From Amycolatopsis keratiniphila subsp. keratiniphila (GTDB lineage: Bacteria; Actinomycetota; Actinomycetes; Mycobacteriales; Pseudonocardiaceae), in NCBI RefSeq assembly GCF_001620365.2, contig NZ_LQMT02000013.1:1-37848 (forward strand): a DNA stretch of 37,848 nucleotides, in the 5' to 3' direction. The notes under the pieces were generated by a model. The model did not search any database and had not been told where the DNA came from. It saw nothing but the letters and a program-made list of their open reading frames with translations. Below are positions 17,474 to 26,200 of this stretch, piece by piece; position 1 is the first letter of the stretch, and each line of letters starts with the position of its first letter. A program made the translations under genes and the position numbers.

Positions 17474-18217
17474 ATGGACAGTGCGAAGACCACCCGCAGG
17501 ACGGTATTGGCCGGAGTCGCGGCGGCCGCCGCCTTCGGCCTCGGCACCGGCACGGCTCAGGCGGAGACCAAAGGACCGAAGATCGGCATCCTGCTCTACG
17601 ACGGGTTCAGCCTGCTGGATCCGACGGGGCCGGCCGAGGTGCTGGCCCGGTTGCCCGGCGCCACGGTGACGATGATCGCCCAGGAACGCGGCCCGGTGCG
17701 CACGGACACCCGTGACGTCGCGGTGCTGGCGGAACGCTCGGTGGCGGAGGTGCACCGCCTGGACGTGTTGCTGGTTCCGGGCGCGGGCAACCGCGGCACG
17801 GTGGCGGCCATGGAGAACCCGGTCCTGCTCGACTGGATCCGCCGTATTCATCGGCACACGACCTGGACCACGTCGGTGTGTACGGGATCCTTGATCCTCG
17901 GCGCGGCCGGGCTGCTCCGCGAGCGCGCCACCACGTACTGGGCTTCGGCGGACTATCTGGAGAAGACCTTCGGCGTCCGCTACGTGCCCGAGCGCTACGT
18001 CCAGGTCGGCAAGGTCGTCACCGCGGCGGGGGTGTCCGCCGGGATCGACCTCGCCTTCCATCTCGCGTCCCTTTTGGCCGGTGAAGAGATCGCCCGCGGG
18101 ATTCAGCTCGCCGTCGAGTACGACCCGCAGCCGCCGTTCGACTCGGGCGACGCCGCGGCGGCGAGCCCGGAACTCAAGGCGCTCGCGCTGAAACTGCTTG
18201 CCGAGTCGCAGGTCTAG
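17474..18217 (+). CDS. Tat-exported DJ-1/PfpI family protein (isonitrile-hydratase-like)
   Basis: The 247-residue product starts MDSAKTTRRTVLAG with a hydrophobic stretch and AQA cleavage site: a twin-arginine signal. The mature domain has IGILLYDGFSLLDPTGPAEVL, VLLVPGAG and the SVCTGS elbow with Cys136, as in isonitrile hydratase and ThiJ/PfpI proteins. Most relatives are cytoplasmic, so export of a folded DJ-1 enzyme is less usual. It is co-transcribed with the GlxA-type regulator, which shares the same fold. Its 3' end abuts the remnant regulator on the opposite strand (overlap of 4 bp). Confidence 0.9.
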   Translation: MDSAKTTRRTVLAGVAAAAAFGLGTGTAQAETKGPKIGILLYDGFSLLDPTGPAEVLARLPGATVTMIAQERGPVRTDTRDVAVLAERSVAEVHRLDVLLVPGAGNRGTVAAMENPVLLDWIRRIHRHTTWTTSVCTGSLILGAAGLLRERATTYWASADYLEKTFGVRYVPERYVQVGKVVTAAGVSAGIDLAFHLASLLAGEEIARGIQLAVEYDPQPPFDSGDAAAASPELKALALKLLAESQV

Positions 18218-19214
18218 CGGGGACCGTCCGAGACCGGGTGCCCGGCGTAATCCTTCAGTACCAAGGCGTTCGCGCAGTCCCAGCACGGCGAGGACGGCGG
18301 GCGCGACCTCGGTCGCCGTGGCGAGTTCGACGAAACAGACTTCGCCGTCCTGCCGGTCAGTCGCCTCGACGGCGAGCCGTGTCTTGCCCGCTCCGCCGGG
18401 CCCCGTGAGCGTGACGAGCCGCGTGGTCCCGAGCGCGGCGACGAGCCGGCCGAGTTCGCCGCGGTCGACGAAACCCGTGAGCGGCACGGGAACCGGGCGG
18501 GCCGGTGAACCTCGCAAGACGGCGGCGTGCGCATCGGCGAGTTCCGCCGACGGGTCGGCGCCCAGCTCTTCGGCGAGGCGGCCGCGGGCCTCGGCGAACA
18601 CGGCGAGCGCCTCGGCGGACCGGCCGCTGCCGTGCAGGGCGCGCACGAGCTGGGCGGTGAGCCGTTCCCGCAGCGGGTGCTCCCGCGCGAGCTCACGGAG
18701 CTCGGCGACGAGCTTTTCGTGCTGTGCCAGGGAAAGCTCGGCCTCGACGCGGTCCTCGATGGCGGCGAGCCGGGCCGCCGCGCGGCGGGTCGGCGAGCCC
18801 GTCGAGGGCCGGCCCTCGCCACAGCGCCAGGGCTTCGGTGAAGAGCGCGAGCTTCGTGTCCGCCTCGGCGGTCTCCCGCGCCTGGGCGGTGAGGCGTTCG
18901 AAACGGTGGAGGTCGACAGCTTGCGGGTCGACGGCCAGCCGGTATCCGGCGGGGGTGAATTCGATGAGCCCATCGGGCGCGCCGCCGTCCTTCAGCCGCC
19001 GCCGGAGCCGGGAGACCTGGGACTGCAGGGCTTCGGCGGCGCCCTCGGGCGGATGGTCGCCGTGCAGGCCGTCGATCAGCCGGTCGGCGCCGACGACCCG
19101 CCCGGCGTCGAGCGCGAGGAGGGCGAGCAGACCACGCAGCTGCGGCCCGCCGAGCGCGACGGGTGTCCCGTCGGGGCGGCGGGCTTCGACCGGCCCGAGG
19201 ATGGCGAACTGCAC
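18214..19214 (-). pseudogene. SARP/AfsR-type regulator, frameshifted and truncated
   Basis: A minus-strand frame starting near GTG 19214 encodes an OmpR-type winged helix (VQFAILGPVEARRPDGTPV..., SQVSRLRRRL) and the start of a bacterial transcriptional activation domain to ALWRGPALDGLADP. Homology then jumps by one base, near 18775-18790 (within CGCGCGGCGGCC), to another frame: RLAAIEDRVEAELSLAQHEKL through LAEELGADPSAELADAHAAV, then an NB-ARC P-loop GPGGAGKTRLA. The ATPase domain is cut off near 18240, where the antiparallel PfpI gene ends; no sensor, remaining ATPase or TPR part follows. The single-base shift could be a sequencing error in a GC run, but the C-terminal loss could not. Longer upstream starts (19247, 19268) exist. 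Confidence 0.8.
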
Positions 19215-19427
19215 GCCGTCGATTCTGGCCCACTCGCGCTCGACCATCGCCGGCCCGCCCACGAACACGACACGCGCGGCCTATCCCTCAAGAAATGCGC
19301 CACCTTCGCCCTACTGGTCGATAGAACCAACCGCGTCTCAGCTACCTGCGGCCGGGCGGTTTCGCGTGACCGCATGACGACACGCGTGTCCAGGCGGACG
19401 ACTCGTGACGGGACCCGGCCGCACTGA

Positions 19428-19482
19428 TGTCGCGAAAGCCACTTTCGGGACATCAGACGTCCCGAAAGTGGCTTTCGCGACA
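19428..19482. repeat. Paired 23-nt palindromes (23-7-23), perfect 24-bp hairpin
   Basis: Arms 19428-19451 and 19459-19482 are exact reverse complements around the 7-nt spacer ATCAGAC. Each 23-nt unit is also a near-palindrome, with the core GCGAAAGCCACTTTCG. The layout matches 19698-19750 and 27124-27176. It lies between divergent genes, so a simple terminator role is unlikely. Confidence 0.88.
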
Positions 19483-19510
19483 CGCCACCTTTGCCTTACC
19501 CCTCAATAAC
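19481..19510. repeat. 30-nt dispersed element, copy A
   Basis: The sequence starting CACGCCACCTTTGCCTTACC and ending CTCAATAAC matches 27299-27328 in 29 of 30 positions; weaker similarity continues for about 20 further bases. It directly adjoins a palindrome pair. It is non-coding and its function is unknown. Confidence 0.8.
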
Positions 19511-19697
19511 CGCCTTTATCACTCGCGACCCCCTCTGAAATCTCTTATACAGGCATGAACTGGACACCTGGCCGGCGCGGAATGTCCCTTGTGGACACTT
19601 CCTGAAGGTCGCCATGACTGGGAAACCGTGCAGCTAGGTGTCAATCAGACATTTCGCCCTCTAGGGTTGTCGCTCTAGGGCGGCCGTGGCCGCTGAC

Positions 19698-19750
19698 GTT
19701 GCGAAAGGCACTTTCCCAACCTCCAACGTTGCGAAAGTGGCTTTCGCAAC
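19698..19750. repeat. Paired 23-nt palindromes (23-7-23), imperfect hairpin
   Basis: Units 19698-19720 and 19728-19750 are separated by the 7-nt CTCCAAC. The second unit has perfect 10-bp arms GTTGCGAAAG / CTTTCGCAAC around TGG. The first unit matches the reverse complement of the second except at two positions, so the whole can fold as one long hairpin. Confidence 0.85.
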
Positions 19751-19901
19751 ACGCCGCCTTCGCCCTGCCCGCCTTGTTAACGGCCACGCGGACATCCGGC
19801 AACACACGGAAACCCGCCCGTCACAACCGGGCGGACGGGCGGAAACGAGGCGTTCGTACCTTCTGGCTCCCGTCCCCGGTGCCCTGGAGGAGACCTCGGT
19901 C

Positions 19902-21533
19902 ATGACCATCGAAGAATCGGAGACCCGTGCCGCGCCCGCCGGCCTCGGCGCGACCAAGGAAACCCTCGAGGACTACACCCTCCGATTCGCGCCGAGGACG
20001 TACCGTCGCTGGACACCGGCGGTGGTCGGCGCTTCCGCGTTGGGCGGGATCGCCTACATGGCGGACTTCTCGATCGGCGCCGGAATCGGCCTGACCCACG
20101 GCACGGGCAACGCGCTGCTGGCGATCGCCCTGGCGGCGGTGATCATCTTCGTGACCGGGTTCCCGCTGGCCTACTACGCCGCCCGGTACAACATCGACCT
20201 CGACCTGATCACCCGTGGTTCCGGTTTCGGCTACTACGGTTCGGTGCTCACCAGCGTCATCTTCGCCAGCTTCACCTTCATCTTCTTCGCGCTCGAAGGC
20301 TCGATCATGGCGCAGGGCCTGAAGTACGCGATATCGCTGCCGCTGTGGCTCGGCTACCTCGTGTCCACCCTGGTGATCATCCCGCTGGTCGTCTACGGCA
20401 TGAAGGTACTGGCGAAGCTGCAGAGCTGGACGAATCCGCTGTGGCTGCTGCTGATGGTGGCCCCGCTGGCGTTCCTCGTCGTGAAGGATCCAGGTTCGGT
20501 CCAGCGGTGGCTGTCCTACGAGGGCGAGGGCGGCGCCGGGCTGAGCACGGCCGCGATCATGCTCGGCGCCGGAGTGTGTCTTTCGCTCATGGGGCAGATC
20601 GGGGAGCAGGTCGACTATCTGCGTTTCATGCCGCCGCGCACGGCGGAGAACCGGCGCGCCTGGTGGACCTCGATGGTGCTGGCCGGGCCGGGATGGGTGT
20701 TCTTCGGCGCGATCAAGCAGGCGATCGGCGTGTTCATGGCGGTCTACATCCTCGACGCGGTCGGGAAGGCAGCGGCCGTCGAGCCGATCGAGCAGTTCAC
20801 CGGGGTGTTCACCGAAGTGATGCCGTCGTGGCTGGTGGTTCCGCTGGCGTTGGTCCTGGTGGTGCTCAGCCAGGTCAAGATCAACGTCACCAACGCCTAT
20901 TCCGGGTCGCTGGCGTGGACGAACTCCTTCACCCGGATAACGAAACGCTATCCGGGCAGGCTGGTGTTCGTGCTGGTGAACCTGGCCATCGCGCTGATCC
21001 TGATGGAGGCGGACATGTTCAGCTTCCTCAACGGCATCTTGAGTTTCTACTCGAACTGCGCGATGGCGTGGGTGGTCACCGTCGCCACCGACATCGCGAT
21101 CAACAAGTTCGTGCTCGGGCTCTCGCCGAAACAGCCGGAGTTCCGGCGCGGCATGCTGTTCGCGGTCAACCCGGTCGGTGTCGTCGCGTTCCTCGGCTCC
21201 TCCCTCCTGTCCATCTCCGTCTACTTCGGACTCTTCGGCGCCGGCCCCCGGCCGTACTCCCCGTTGGTCGCGGTGGTGGTCGCGATCGTGCTGACCCCGC
21301 TGATGGCCGTCCTCACCCGGGGGCGCTTCTACCTGCGCTGCACCGATGACGGCATCACCGAGCCGATCCTGGACGCAGACGGCAATCCGAGCGGCACCCA
21401 CTACGACTGCGAGGTCTGCGGAGAGGCCTATGAGCGCCCCGACATGACGGCGTCCGCGATCGGCGGGACGATCTGCTCGTTGTGCCTGAGCACGGACCGC
21501 GAAGGACGCCACATCCTTCCCGCCCGGCCGTGA
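19902..21533 (+). CDS. NCS1-type purine/cytosine permease-like transporter with C-terminal zinc knuckle
   Basis: From ATG 19902, with GGAGGAG upstream, the product has 543 residues and about twelve membrane segments. GGIAYMADFSIGAGIGLTHGTGNALLAI, RGSGFGYYGSVLTS and MGQIGEQVDYLRFMPP are in the style of the nucleobase:cation symporter-1 family (cytosine, allantoin, hydantoin). After the last segment an unusual soluble tail carries CEVC and CSLC pairs, a probable zinc knuckle. Substrate and purpose of the tail are unknown. The frame is open upstream, but no better start is seen there. It is convergent with the ABC transporter operon, 9 bp away. Confidence 0.88.
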   Translation: MTIEESETRAAPAGLGATKETLEDYTLRFAPRTYRRWTPAVVGASALGGIAYMADFSIGAGIGLTHGTGNALLAIALAAVIIFVTGFPLAYYAARYNIDLDLITRGSGFGYYGSVLTSVIFASFTFIFFALEGSIMAQGLKYAISLPLWLGYLVSTLVIIPLVVYGMKVLAKLQSWTNPLWLLLMVAPLAFLVVKDPGSVQRWLSYEGEGGAGLSTAAIMLGAGVCLSLMGQIGEQVDYLRFMPPRTAENRRAWWTSMVLAGPGWVFFGAIKQAIGVFMAVYILDAVGKAAAVEPIEQFTGVFTEVMPSWLVVPLALVLVVLSQVKINVTNAYSGSLAWTNSFTRITKRYPGRLVFVLVNLAIALILMEADMFSFLNGILSFYSNCAMAWVVTVATDIAINKFVLGLSPKQPEFRRGMLFAVNPVGVVAFLGSSLLSISVYFGLFGAGPRPYSPLVAVVVAIVLTPLMAVLTRGRFYLRCTDDGITEPILDADGNPSGTHYDCEVCGEAYERPDMTASAIGGTICSLCLSTDREGRHILPARP

Positions 21534-21542
21534 TCGAAGGGC

Positions 21543-22883
21543 TCACGCGAGACGTCCACCGGACATGGTCAACGTGCCGTCGACGAACGGGGCCGCCGCG
21601 GTGTCGTGACTGATCACGAGCAGCGCGATGCCGTGCCGGAGCGCCGTCGCGGTCACGAAGTCCCAGAGCCGGGCGCGGTTGGCCGCGTCGAGGGCGGACG
21701 TCGGCTCGTCGCAGACGAGGACCCTGGGACGGGCCAGGAGCGCGCGGGCCACGGCACACCGCTGGAGCTGGCCGCCCGAGAACCGGCCGGGACGGCGGTC
21801 GGCCGGGTCGACGCCGAGGGCATCCAGGATTTCCGTCGCTTCGAGCCGGGCTTCTTCGCGCCCGAGTCCGCGAAGAAGCCGGGCGGTGTCGGCGACCTGG
21901 TCGAGCACCCCGCGGAACTCGTCGAAGGACGCGCGGCTGTCCTGGTGGACGTATTGGACGGCCCTCAGTTGCGCGCGATCGCGGCGACGGGCGAGGCGGG
22001 GGAGCCGCACGCCGTCGACTTCGATCGTGCCCGCGGCCGGCGGGGTCAACCCGGCGAGTGCGCGGCCGAGCGTCGTCTTGCCCGCTCCCGAGACGCCGGT
22101 GAGCATGGTGCGGCTGCCCGCCGCCAGCGCCAGATCGACGTCCTCGACGAGGGGCGTCCGTCCGGCGCGCACCGTGAGTCCGCGAACGACGAGCACCGGC
22201 GACGTCGGCGACGCGGGCGCGGGTTCGTCGAGGCGCGCGTGGTCGGGAACGGCCTCGCACGGCAGCAGACGGTGGTCGCGGAGTTCGGCGACGTCGCCGT
22301 CCAGGGCACGGGCCAGCGTGAGGTCGTGGGTCAGGACCAGCAACGCCGTGCCGGAGCGGGAAAGCTCCGCGAGCCTGGCGGTGAGCACGGCCCTGTTCGC
22401 CTCGTCGAGACCACTGGTCGGCTCGTCGAGCACGAGCAGGCGAGGCCGGGTCACGAGGGAGGTGGCCAGCGCCATGCGCTGCTGCTGCCCACCGGACAGC
22501 TGATGCGGGAACCGGCGCCACAGCTCCGGCTCCAGTCCCGCCTCCGCCAAAGCGGTGCGGGCCGCAGCGAGCCGCGCGGCGCGGCCACGGTGGTGCAGCG
22601 CGGCGAGTTCGGCCAGCACCGGCCCGCAGCGGCGGACCGGGTCCAGCACCGCCGACGGCTGCTGCGGCAGATGGCCGACGACCCCGGCCGTCCGGACCGA
22701 ACCGGACAGCGTGATCCCCGGGCGCGCCCGTCCGGTCGCGGCGAGGCCCAGGGTGGTCTTCCCCGCGCCGGACGCGCCGAGCACGACGAGCGTGCGGCCC
22801 GGTTCGAGGGACAGTGAGACGTCGTCGAGCAGAACGGTTTCCCCGGCGTGGGCGGACAGACCGGTGATCTCCAGGACGGTCAC
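21543..22883 (-). CDS. ABC importer ATPase with two nucleotide-binding domains (DppD/F-type fusion)
   Basis: The 446-residue protein contains two complete ATPase domains in one chain. The first has Walker A GASGAGKT (36-43), signature LSGGQQQR and Walker B LLVLDEPTSGLD. The second has GVSGAGKT, FSGGQLQR and VLVCDEPTSALD. Peptide/nickel importers normally encode these as two proteins (DppD and DppF); a compact fusion is known in Actinobacteria. It energises the permeases encoded immediately upstream. Its GTG start (22883) overlaps the permease stop in a GTGA, implying coupled translation. Confidence 0.95.
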   Translation of the reverse strand: MTVLEITGLSAHAGETVLLDDVSLSLEPGRTLVVLGASGAGKTTLGLAATGRARPGITLSGSVRTAGVVGHLPQQPSAVLDPVRRCGPVLAELAALHHRGRAARLAAARTALAEAGLEPELWRRFPHQLSGGQQQRMALATSLVTRPRLLVLDEPTSGLDEANRAVLTARLAELSRSGTALLVLTHDLTLARALDGDVAELRDHRLLPCEAVPDHARLDEPAPASPTSPVLVVRGLTVRAGRTPLVEDVDLALAAGSRTMLTGVSGAGKTTLGRALAGLTPPAAGTIEVDGVRLPRLARRRDRAQLRAVQYVHQDSRASFDEFRGVLDQVADTARLLRGLGREEARLEATEILDALGVDPADRRPGRFSGGQLQRCAVARALLARPRVLVCDEPTSALDAANRARLWDFVTATALRHGIALLVISHDTAAAPFVDGTLTMSGGRLA

Positions 22884-23662
22884 GCGATCACCCGCCGGGC
22901 GGCGAGCAGCCGGTCGGTGACGAGGTTCGTGCCGACGCACAACGCCATCAGCAGCGCGGCGGGCACGAGGACCACCGCGGGCGCGCTGTAGAGGGCCTCG
23001 CTGTTGCGTTCGATGACCACGGCCCAGTCCGGGGAGTCGGCGGGCAGGCCGAGGCCGAGGAAGTTCGCCGACGCCAGCAGGTAGAGCACCACGCCGAGCC
23101 TGGTGCCGGCGTCGGTCGCGACCGGGCCGGTGACGTGCCGGGCGACGTATCCGAGCTGGATGCGCCACCAGGATCTTCCTTGCAGCGTCAGGGCTTCCAC
23201 GGCGGTACGGCAGCCGGGCGCCAGTGCCGCGGCACGCACCACGCGGGTGATCGCCGGTACCTGGAGGACGGCCACGGCCGGGATGAGCACGCCGGGCCCG
23301 CGGTGCCCGGTCGCGGCGAGCACCATGAGCACCAGCAGCGACGGGAAGGCCAGCACGAGATCGAGGGAGCGCATCACGGTTTCGTCGGCCCGCCGCCCGC
23401 GCCCGGCCGCGACGAGCCCGAGCGGAACCCCGATCAGATAGGCGAGCAGGAGCGCGGCGACGGTCATCCCGATCACGGGCAACCCGCCCGCGAGGATCAC
23501 CGTGAGCGCGTCGCGGCCGAGGACGTCGGTGCCGAGCGGATGCGTGGCGTCCGGCGTCTGCCAGGGCGCGCCGACCGACACCACGGGGCCCGCGAGCACC
23601 GGCCCGGCCACCGCGAGCAGGAGCGGTACCGCGAGCAGCGACCACCCGAGTGCCCGGCTCAC
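22880..23662 (-). CDS. ABC importer permease, DppC/NikC-type
   Basis: The 260-residue inner-membrane protein has the HPLGTDVLGRD segment, diagnostic for the DppC/OppC/NikC permease, a short cytoplasmic N-terminus and about five to six hydrophobic segments. The EALTLQGRSWWRIQLGYVARHV segment is the EAA loop that contacts the ATPase. Start GTG 23662 overlaps the previous stop (GTGA, 23659-23662). It works with the DppB-type permease upstream and the double ATPase downstream. Confidence 0.93.
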   Translation of the reverse strand: MSRALGWSLLAVPLLLAVAGPVLAGPVVSVGAPWQTPDATHPLGTDVLGRDALTVILAGGLPVIGMTVAALLLAYLIGVPLGLVAAGRGRRADETVMRSLDLVLAFPSLLVLMVLAATGHRGPGVLIPAVAVLQVPAITRVVRAAALAPGCRTAVEALTLQGRSWWRIQLGYVARHVTGPVATDAGTRLGVVLYLLASANFLGLGLPADSPDWAVVIERNSEALYSAPAVVLVPAALLMALCVGTNLVTDRLLAARRVIA

Positions 23663-24600
23663 CACGTGATCAGCTCCCGGCGCGGGGTCAGCCGGTGGGC
23701 GACCAGGTCGGCGGCGAGGTTCCCGAGCACGACCACGCCGGCGAACACCAGCACGTAGCCCTGCACCTGCGGGATGTCCCGGTTCTGCACGGCCTCGACG
23801 AACCCCGTGCCGAGCCCGGTGATCGCGAACAGGGATTCGACGATCACCGTGCCGGTCAGCAGTCCTTCGACGGCGCGGGCGAGCTGCTGCACGGCGGGAG
23901 CGGCCGCGGCGGGCAGGAGATGCCGCAGCACCACGGTGCGTTCGGGCAGCCCGAGCAGGCGCAGATGCTCCGCCACCGGCCCCCGGGTCTGCTCGGCGAT
24001 CCCGATCCGCAGCTGCCGGGCGACGTCGCACAGCTGCCGGGCGACCAGCACGATCACCGGCAACACCAGCACTTCGGGCCGCGTGGTCAGGTCCGTTCCG
24101 GCCGCGGTGGCCGGAAGCAGCCCGGTGTGCACGGCGAAACCCGCGACCAGCAGCAGCCCGAGGACGAACTCGGGGATCGAATGCAGGAACAGCGTGACCG
24201 CGGTGAGCACGCGGTCGATCCGCGATCCTTCGCGCAGCCCGCAGACCACTCCGACGACCAGCGCGAGCGGAACGAGCACGAGCAGCGTCACCCCGGCGAG
24301 CACCGCGGTCGCGGCGAAACGGCGGACGATCTCGTCGGCCACCGGGGCACCGGTCACGAGCGACCGGCCGAGATCGCCGGTGACCAGGCCCGAAATCCAG
24401 TTCCCGAACCGGTCGAGGAGCGGCTGGTCGAGCCCGAGCTGATGGCGGACGGTCGCCACCTGCTCGTCGGTGGCCTGTTCGCCGAGTACGACCGAGGCCG
24501 CGTCGCCGGGCAGCAACGCGGTCACGGCGAACGTCGCGACCAGCACGAACAGCGCCTGCACCACGGCGAAACCCAGCCGTCGGACGGCGTGGCCCCGCAC
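23659..24600 (-). CDS. ABC importer permease, DppB/NikB-type
   Basis: The 313-residue protein begins with one membrane helix and the periplasmic segment LLPGDAASVVLGEQATDEQVATVRHQLGLDQPL, typical of DppB/NikB. The EAA-type loop lies in EHLRLLGLPERTVVLRHLLPAA, followed by GTVIVESLFAITGLGTGFVEAVQNRDIPQVQG. It is the first membrane component downstream of the substrate-binding lipoprotein, whose stop is separated from this GTG start by a single base. Confidence 0.94.
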   Translation of the reverse strand: MRGHAVRRLGFAVVQALFVLVATFAVTALLPGDAASVVLGEQATDEQVATVRHQLGLDQPLLDRFGNWISGLVTGDLGRSLVTGAPVADEIVRRFAATAVLAGVTLLVLVPLALVVGVVCGLREGSRIDRVLTAVTLFLHSIPEFVLGLLLVAGFAVHTGLLPATAAGTDLTTRPEVLVLPVIVLVARQLCDVARQLRIGIAEQTRGPVAEHLRLLGLPERTVVLRHLLPAAAAPAVQQLARAVEGLLTGTVIVESLFAITGLGTGFVEAVQNRDIPQVQGYVLVFAGVVVLGNLAADLVAHRLTPRRELITW

Positions 24601-24601
24601 G

Positions 24602-26110
24602 TCAGGACAGCCGGGCGCGGTCGAACCGCGCCCAATCGAAGGTGTTCGGTGGCGCGGTCACCACCCCGGAAACCCGCTTCGACACGGCGATCGTCCAGGT
24701 GCTGAACCCCCAGGCGAGCAGCCCGCCGGATTCGTGGACGATCCGCTGCGCGTCGCCGAACAGCGCCAGCCTGGCCCGTTCGTCCGCGGTGGCCGCGGCG
24801 CGATCCATGAGCGCGTCGAACTCCGGCGAGCCGAAGCCGTTGACGTTGTTCGAACCGCGCGTGCGGAAGCGCTGGTTGAGGAACGTCGGGACGGGCAGGG
24901 TGGCCGTGCGGGTGAGCGCGGCGACACCCTTGGTCTTGATCTCGCTGAAATAGGTGCTCGACGCGCGGGTGTTCGGCGTCGCGGCGAGCCCGATCTCCTC
25001 GAGCTGCTGGGAAATCACCGTGGCCGCGGTGGCGAAGCCCGGATCGACGTCGCTGGTCTCGACGGCGAAGGCCAGCCCCTCCGCGCCCGCCTCACGGACG
25101 AGCGACCGGGCCAGGTCCACATCGCGACGGCGTTGGGGGATGTCCGCGGCATACCCGCGAAGTCCCTTGCCGAACAGGTCGTTGCCGATCTCCCCGCGCC
25201 CGGCCAGCGCGACGCGGTTCAGGGCTTCTCTGTCCACTCCGGACAGTACGGCGCGCACCAGCCTCGGGTCGGAGAACGGGGGTCGCGTCACGCGCAGGAT
25301 CAGGCCCTGCATCGTCGTTCCCTTGGCTTCGAGCAGCGAAACGCGTGCGTCACCGGCGAGCCGGGCCGCGGTTCCGGCAGCGAGGTCGTGGGCGTAGTCG
25401 ACCTGTCCGGACAGCAACGCGTTGACGCGCGCGGTTTCCTCGTTGACCGGCACGAATTCGAGCTCGTCGATGCTCGGCGCGCCGTCCCAATGCGACTCGT
25501 TCTTGCGGAACACCGCCGGGCCGCCGGGAGTGAAGGAGACGAAACGGAACGGCCCCGAGCCGACCGGCGCGGTGAAGTCCGTCGTGCCGGCGGGCACGAT
25601 CTCCGCTCCGGGAGCGCCCCAGCCCGACGGGAATTCGAAGTCGGGCGCGGTCAGCGTCAGCTCGATTTCTTTGGGGGACAACGCTTTGCTGCGGGCGAAG
25701 TCCACCTTCGCGAAGTACTGCCGCGACGAGGAGGCCAGCGCCGGGTCGGCGATCCGCCGGAAGGTGTAGAGCACGTCGTCCGCGGTGACCGGACGCCCGT
25801 CGTGGAACGCCGCCTGCCGCAGCCGGATCCGCCAGCGAGTGCCTGAGGCGTCGCTCTCCCAGGACTCGGCCAGCCGCGGCCGCAAGGAGGTGTCGGCGTT
25901 GTAGGCGACCAGCGTGTCGAAGAGCGCCTTGGCCCGTGCCTGATCGACGAAGAGCGAAACCTGGGCGGGGTCGAGGGTTTCCTTCGACCCGCCCGCGGCG
26001 AACGCCACTCGCAGCCGGCCCGTGGCCGCCGGTGCGGTCCCGCAGGCGGCCAACGGCGTGAGCGCGGCCAGCGCCAGCAGTCTCCGACGGGTGAGCGGAT
26101 GACGCGTCAT
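24602..26110 (-). CDS. ABC importer substrate-binding lipoprotein (SBP_bac_5/NikA type)
   Basis: The 502-residue protein has an Arg-rich signal with LTRRRLL (possibly Tat) and lipobox LAAC with Cys23. The mature part is of the DppA/NikA class: TLDPAQVSLFVDQARAKALFDTLVAYN, LRPRLAESWESDASGTRWRIRLRQAAFHDGRPVTADDVLYTFRRI. ATG 26110 follows a strong GGAGG by 5 nt. The cobalamin riboswitch upstream suggests the ligand is cobalt, a cobalt chelate or a corrinoid rather than a peptide. This is inferred from regulation, not from ligand-binding residues. Confidence 0.93.
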   Translation of the reverse strand: MTRHPLTRRRLLALAALTPLAACGTAPAATGRLRVAFAAGGSKETLDPAQVSLFVDQARAKALFDTLVAYNADTSLRPRLAESWESDASGTRWRIRLRQAAFHDGRPVTADDVLYTFRRIADPALASSSRQYFAKVDFARSKALSPKEIELTLTAPDFEFPSGWGAPGAEIVPAGTTDFTAPVGSGPFRFVSFTPGGPAVFRKNESHWDGAPSIDELEFVPVNEETARVNALLSGQVDYAHDLAAGTAARLAGDARVSLLEAKGTTMQGLILRVTRPPFSDPRLVRAVLSGVDREALNRVALAGRGEIGNDLFGKGLRGYAADIPQRRRDVDLARSLVREAGAEGLAFAVETSDVDPGFATAATVISQQLEEIGLAATPNTRASSTYFSEIKTKGVAALTRTATLPVPTFLNQRFRTRGSNNVNGFGSPEFDALMDRAAATADERARLALFGDAQRIVHESGGLLAWGFSTWTIAVSKRVSGVVTAPPNTFDWARFDRARLS

Positions 26111-26115
26111 AGGAA

Positions 26116-26142
26116 CCTCCGGGACATCGAGCACTGTCCCGG
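26116..26142 (-). promoter_or_regulatory. Hairpin overlapping the Shine-Dalgarno of the ABC receptor gene
   Basis: On the minus strand CCGGGACA and TGTCCCGG (plus 26135-26142 and 26119-26126) pair around an 8-nt loop. The 3' arm shares two G residues with the GGAGG ribosome site (26116-26120), 5 nt from ATG 26110. This is a plausible expression platform for the riboswitch: the stem would restrict ribosome access. Confidence 0.65.
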
Positions 26143-26200
26143 GCGCGCGACCGCACGTGAACGGGACCCCGCTCCGCACTCCACGACAGTTGGGGTTGGC

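Larger units (their letters stand above)
19269..19901. other. Non-coding 633-bp divergent region rich in palindromes
   Basis: No credible gene is seen. It holds two paired-palindrome elements (19428-19482 and 19698-19750), a 30-nt element at 19481-19510 that recurs at 27299-27328, and a direct repeat CTCTAGGG around 19660-19680. Promoters for the remnant regulator and the permease must lie at its ends, but none could be assigned with confidence. Confidence 0.7.

Noticed and set aside
16424..18973. Minus-strand frame of 849 codons
   Set aside because: Only its first third (about 18240-18785) is real, as part of the broken regulator. The rest is antisense to the GlxA-type regulator and PfpI genes.
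19428..19750. Palindromic repeats as a CRISPR array
   Set aside because: There are only pairs of units with a constant 7-nt spacer, no variable spacers of 30 nt or so, and no cas genes.
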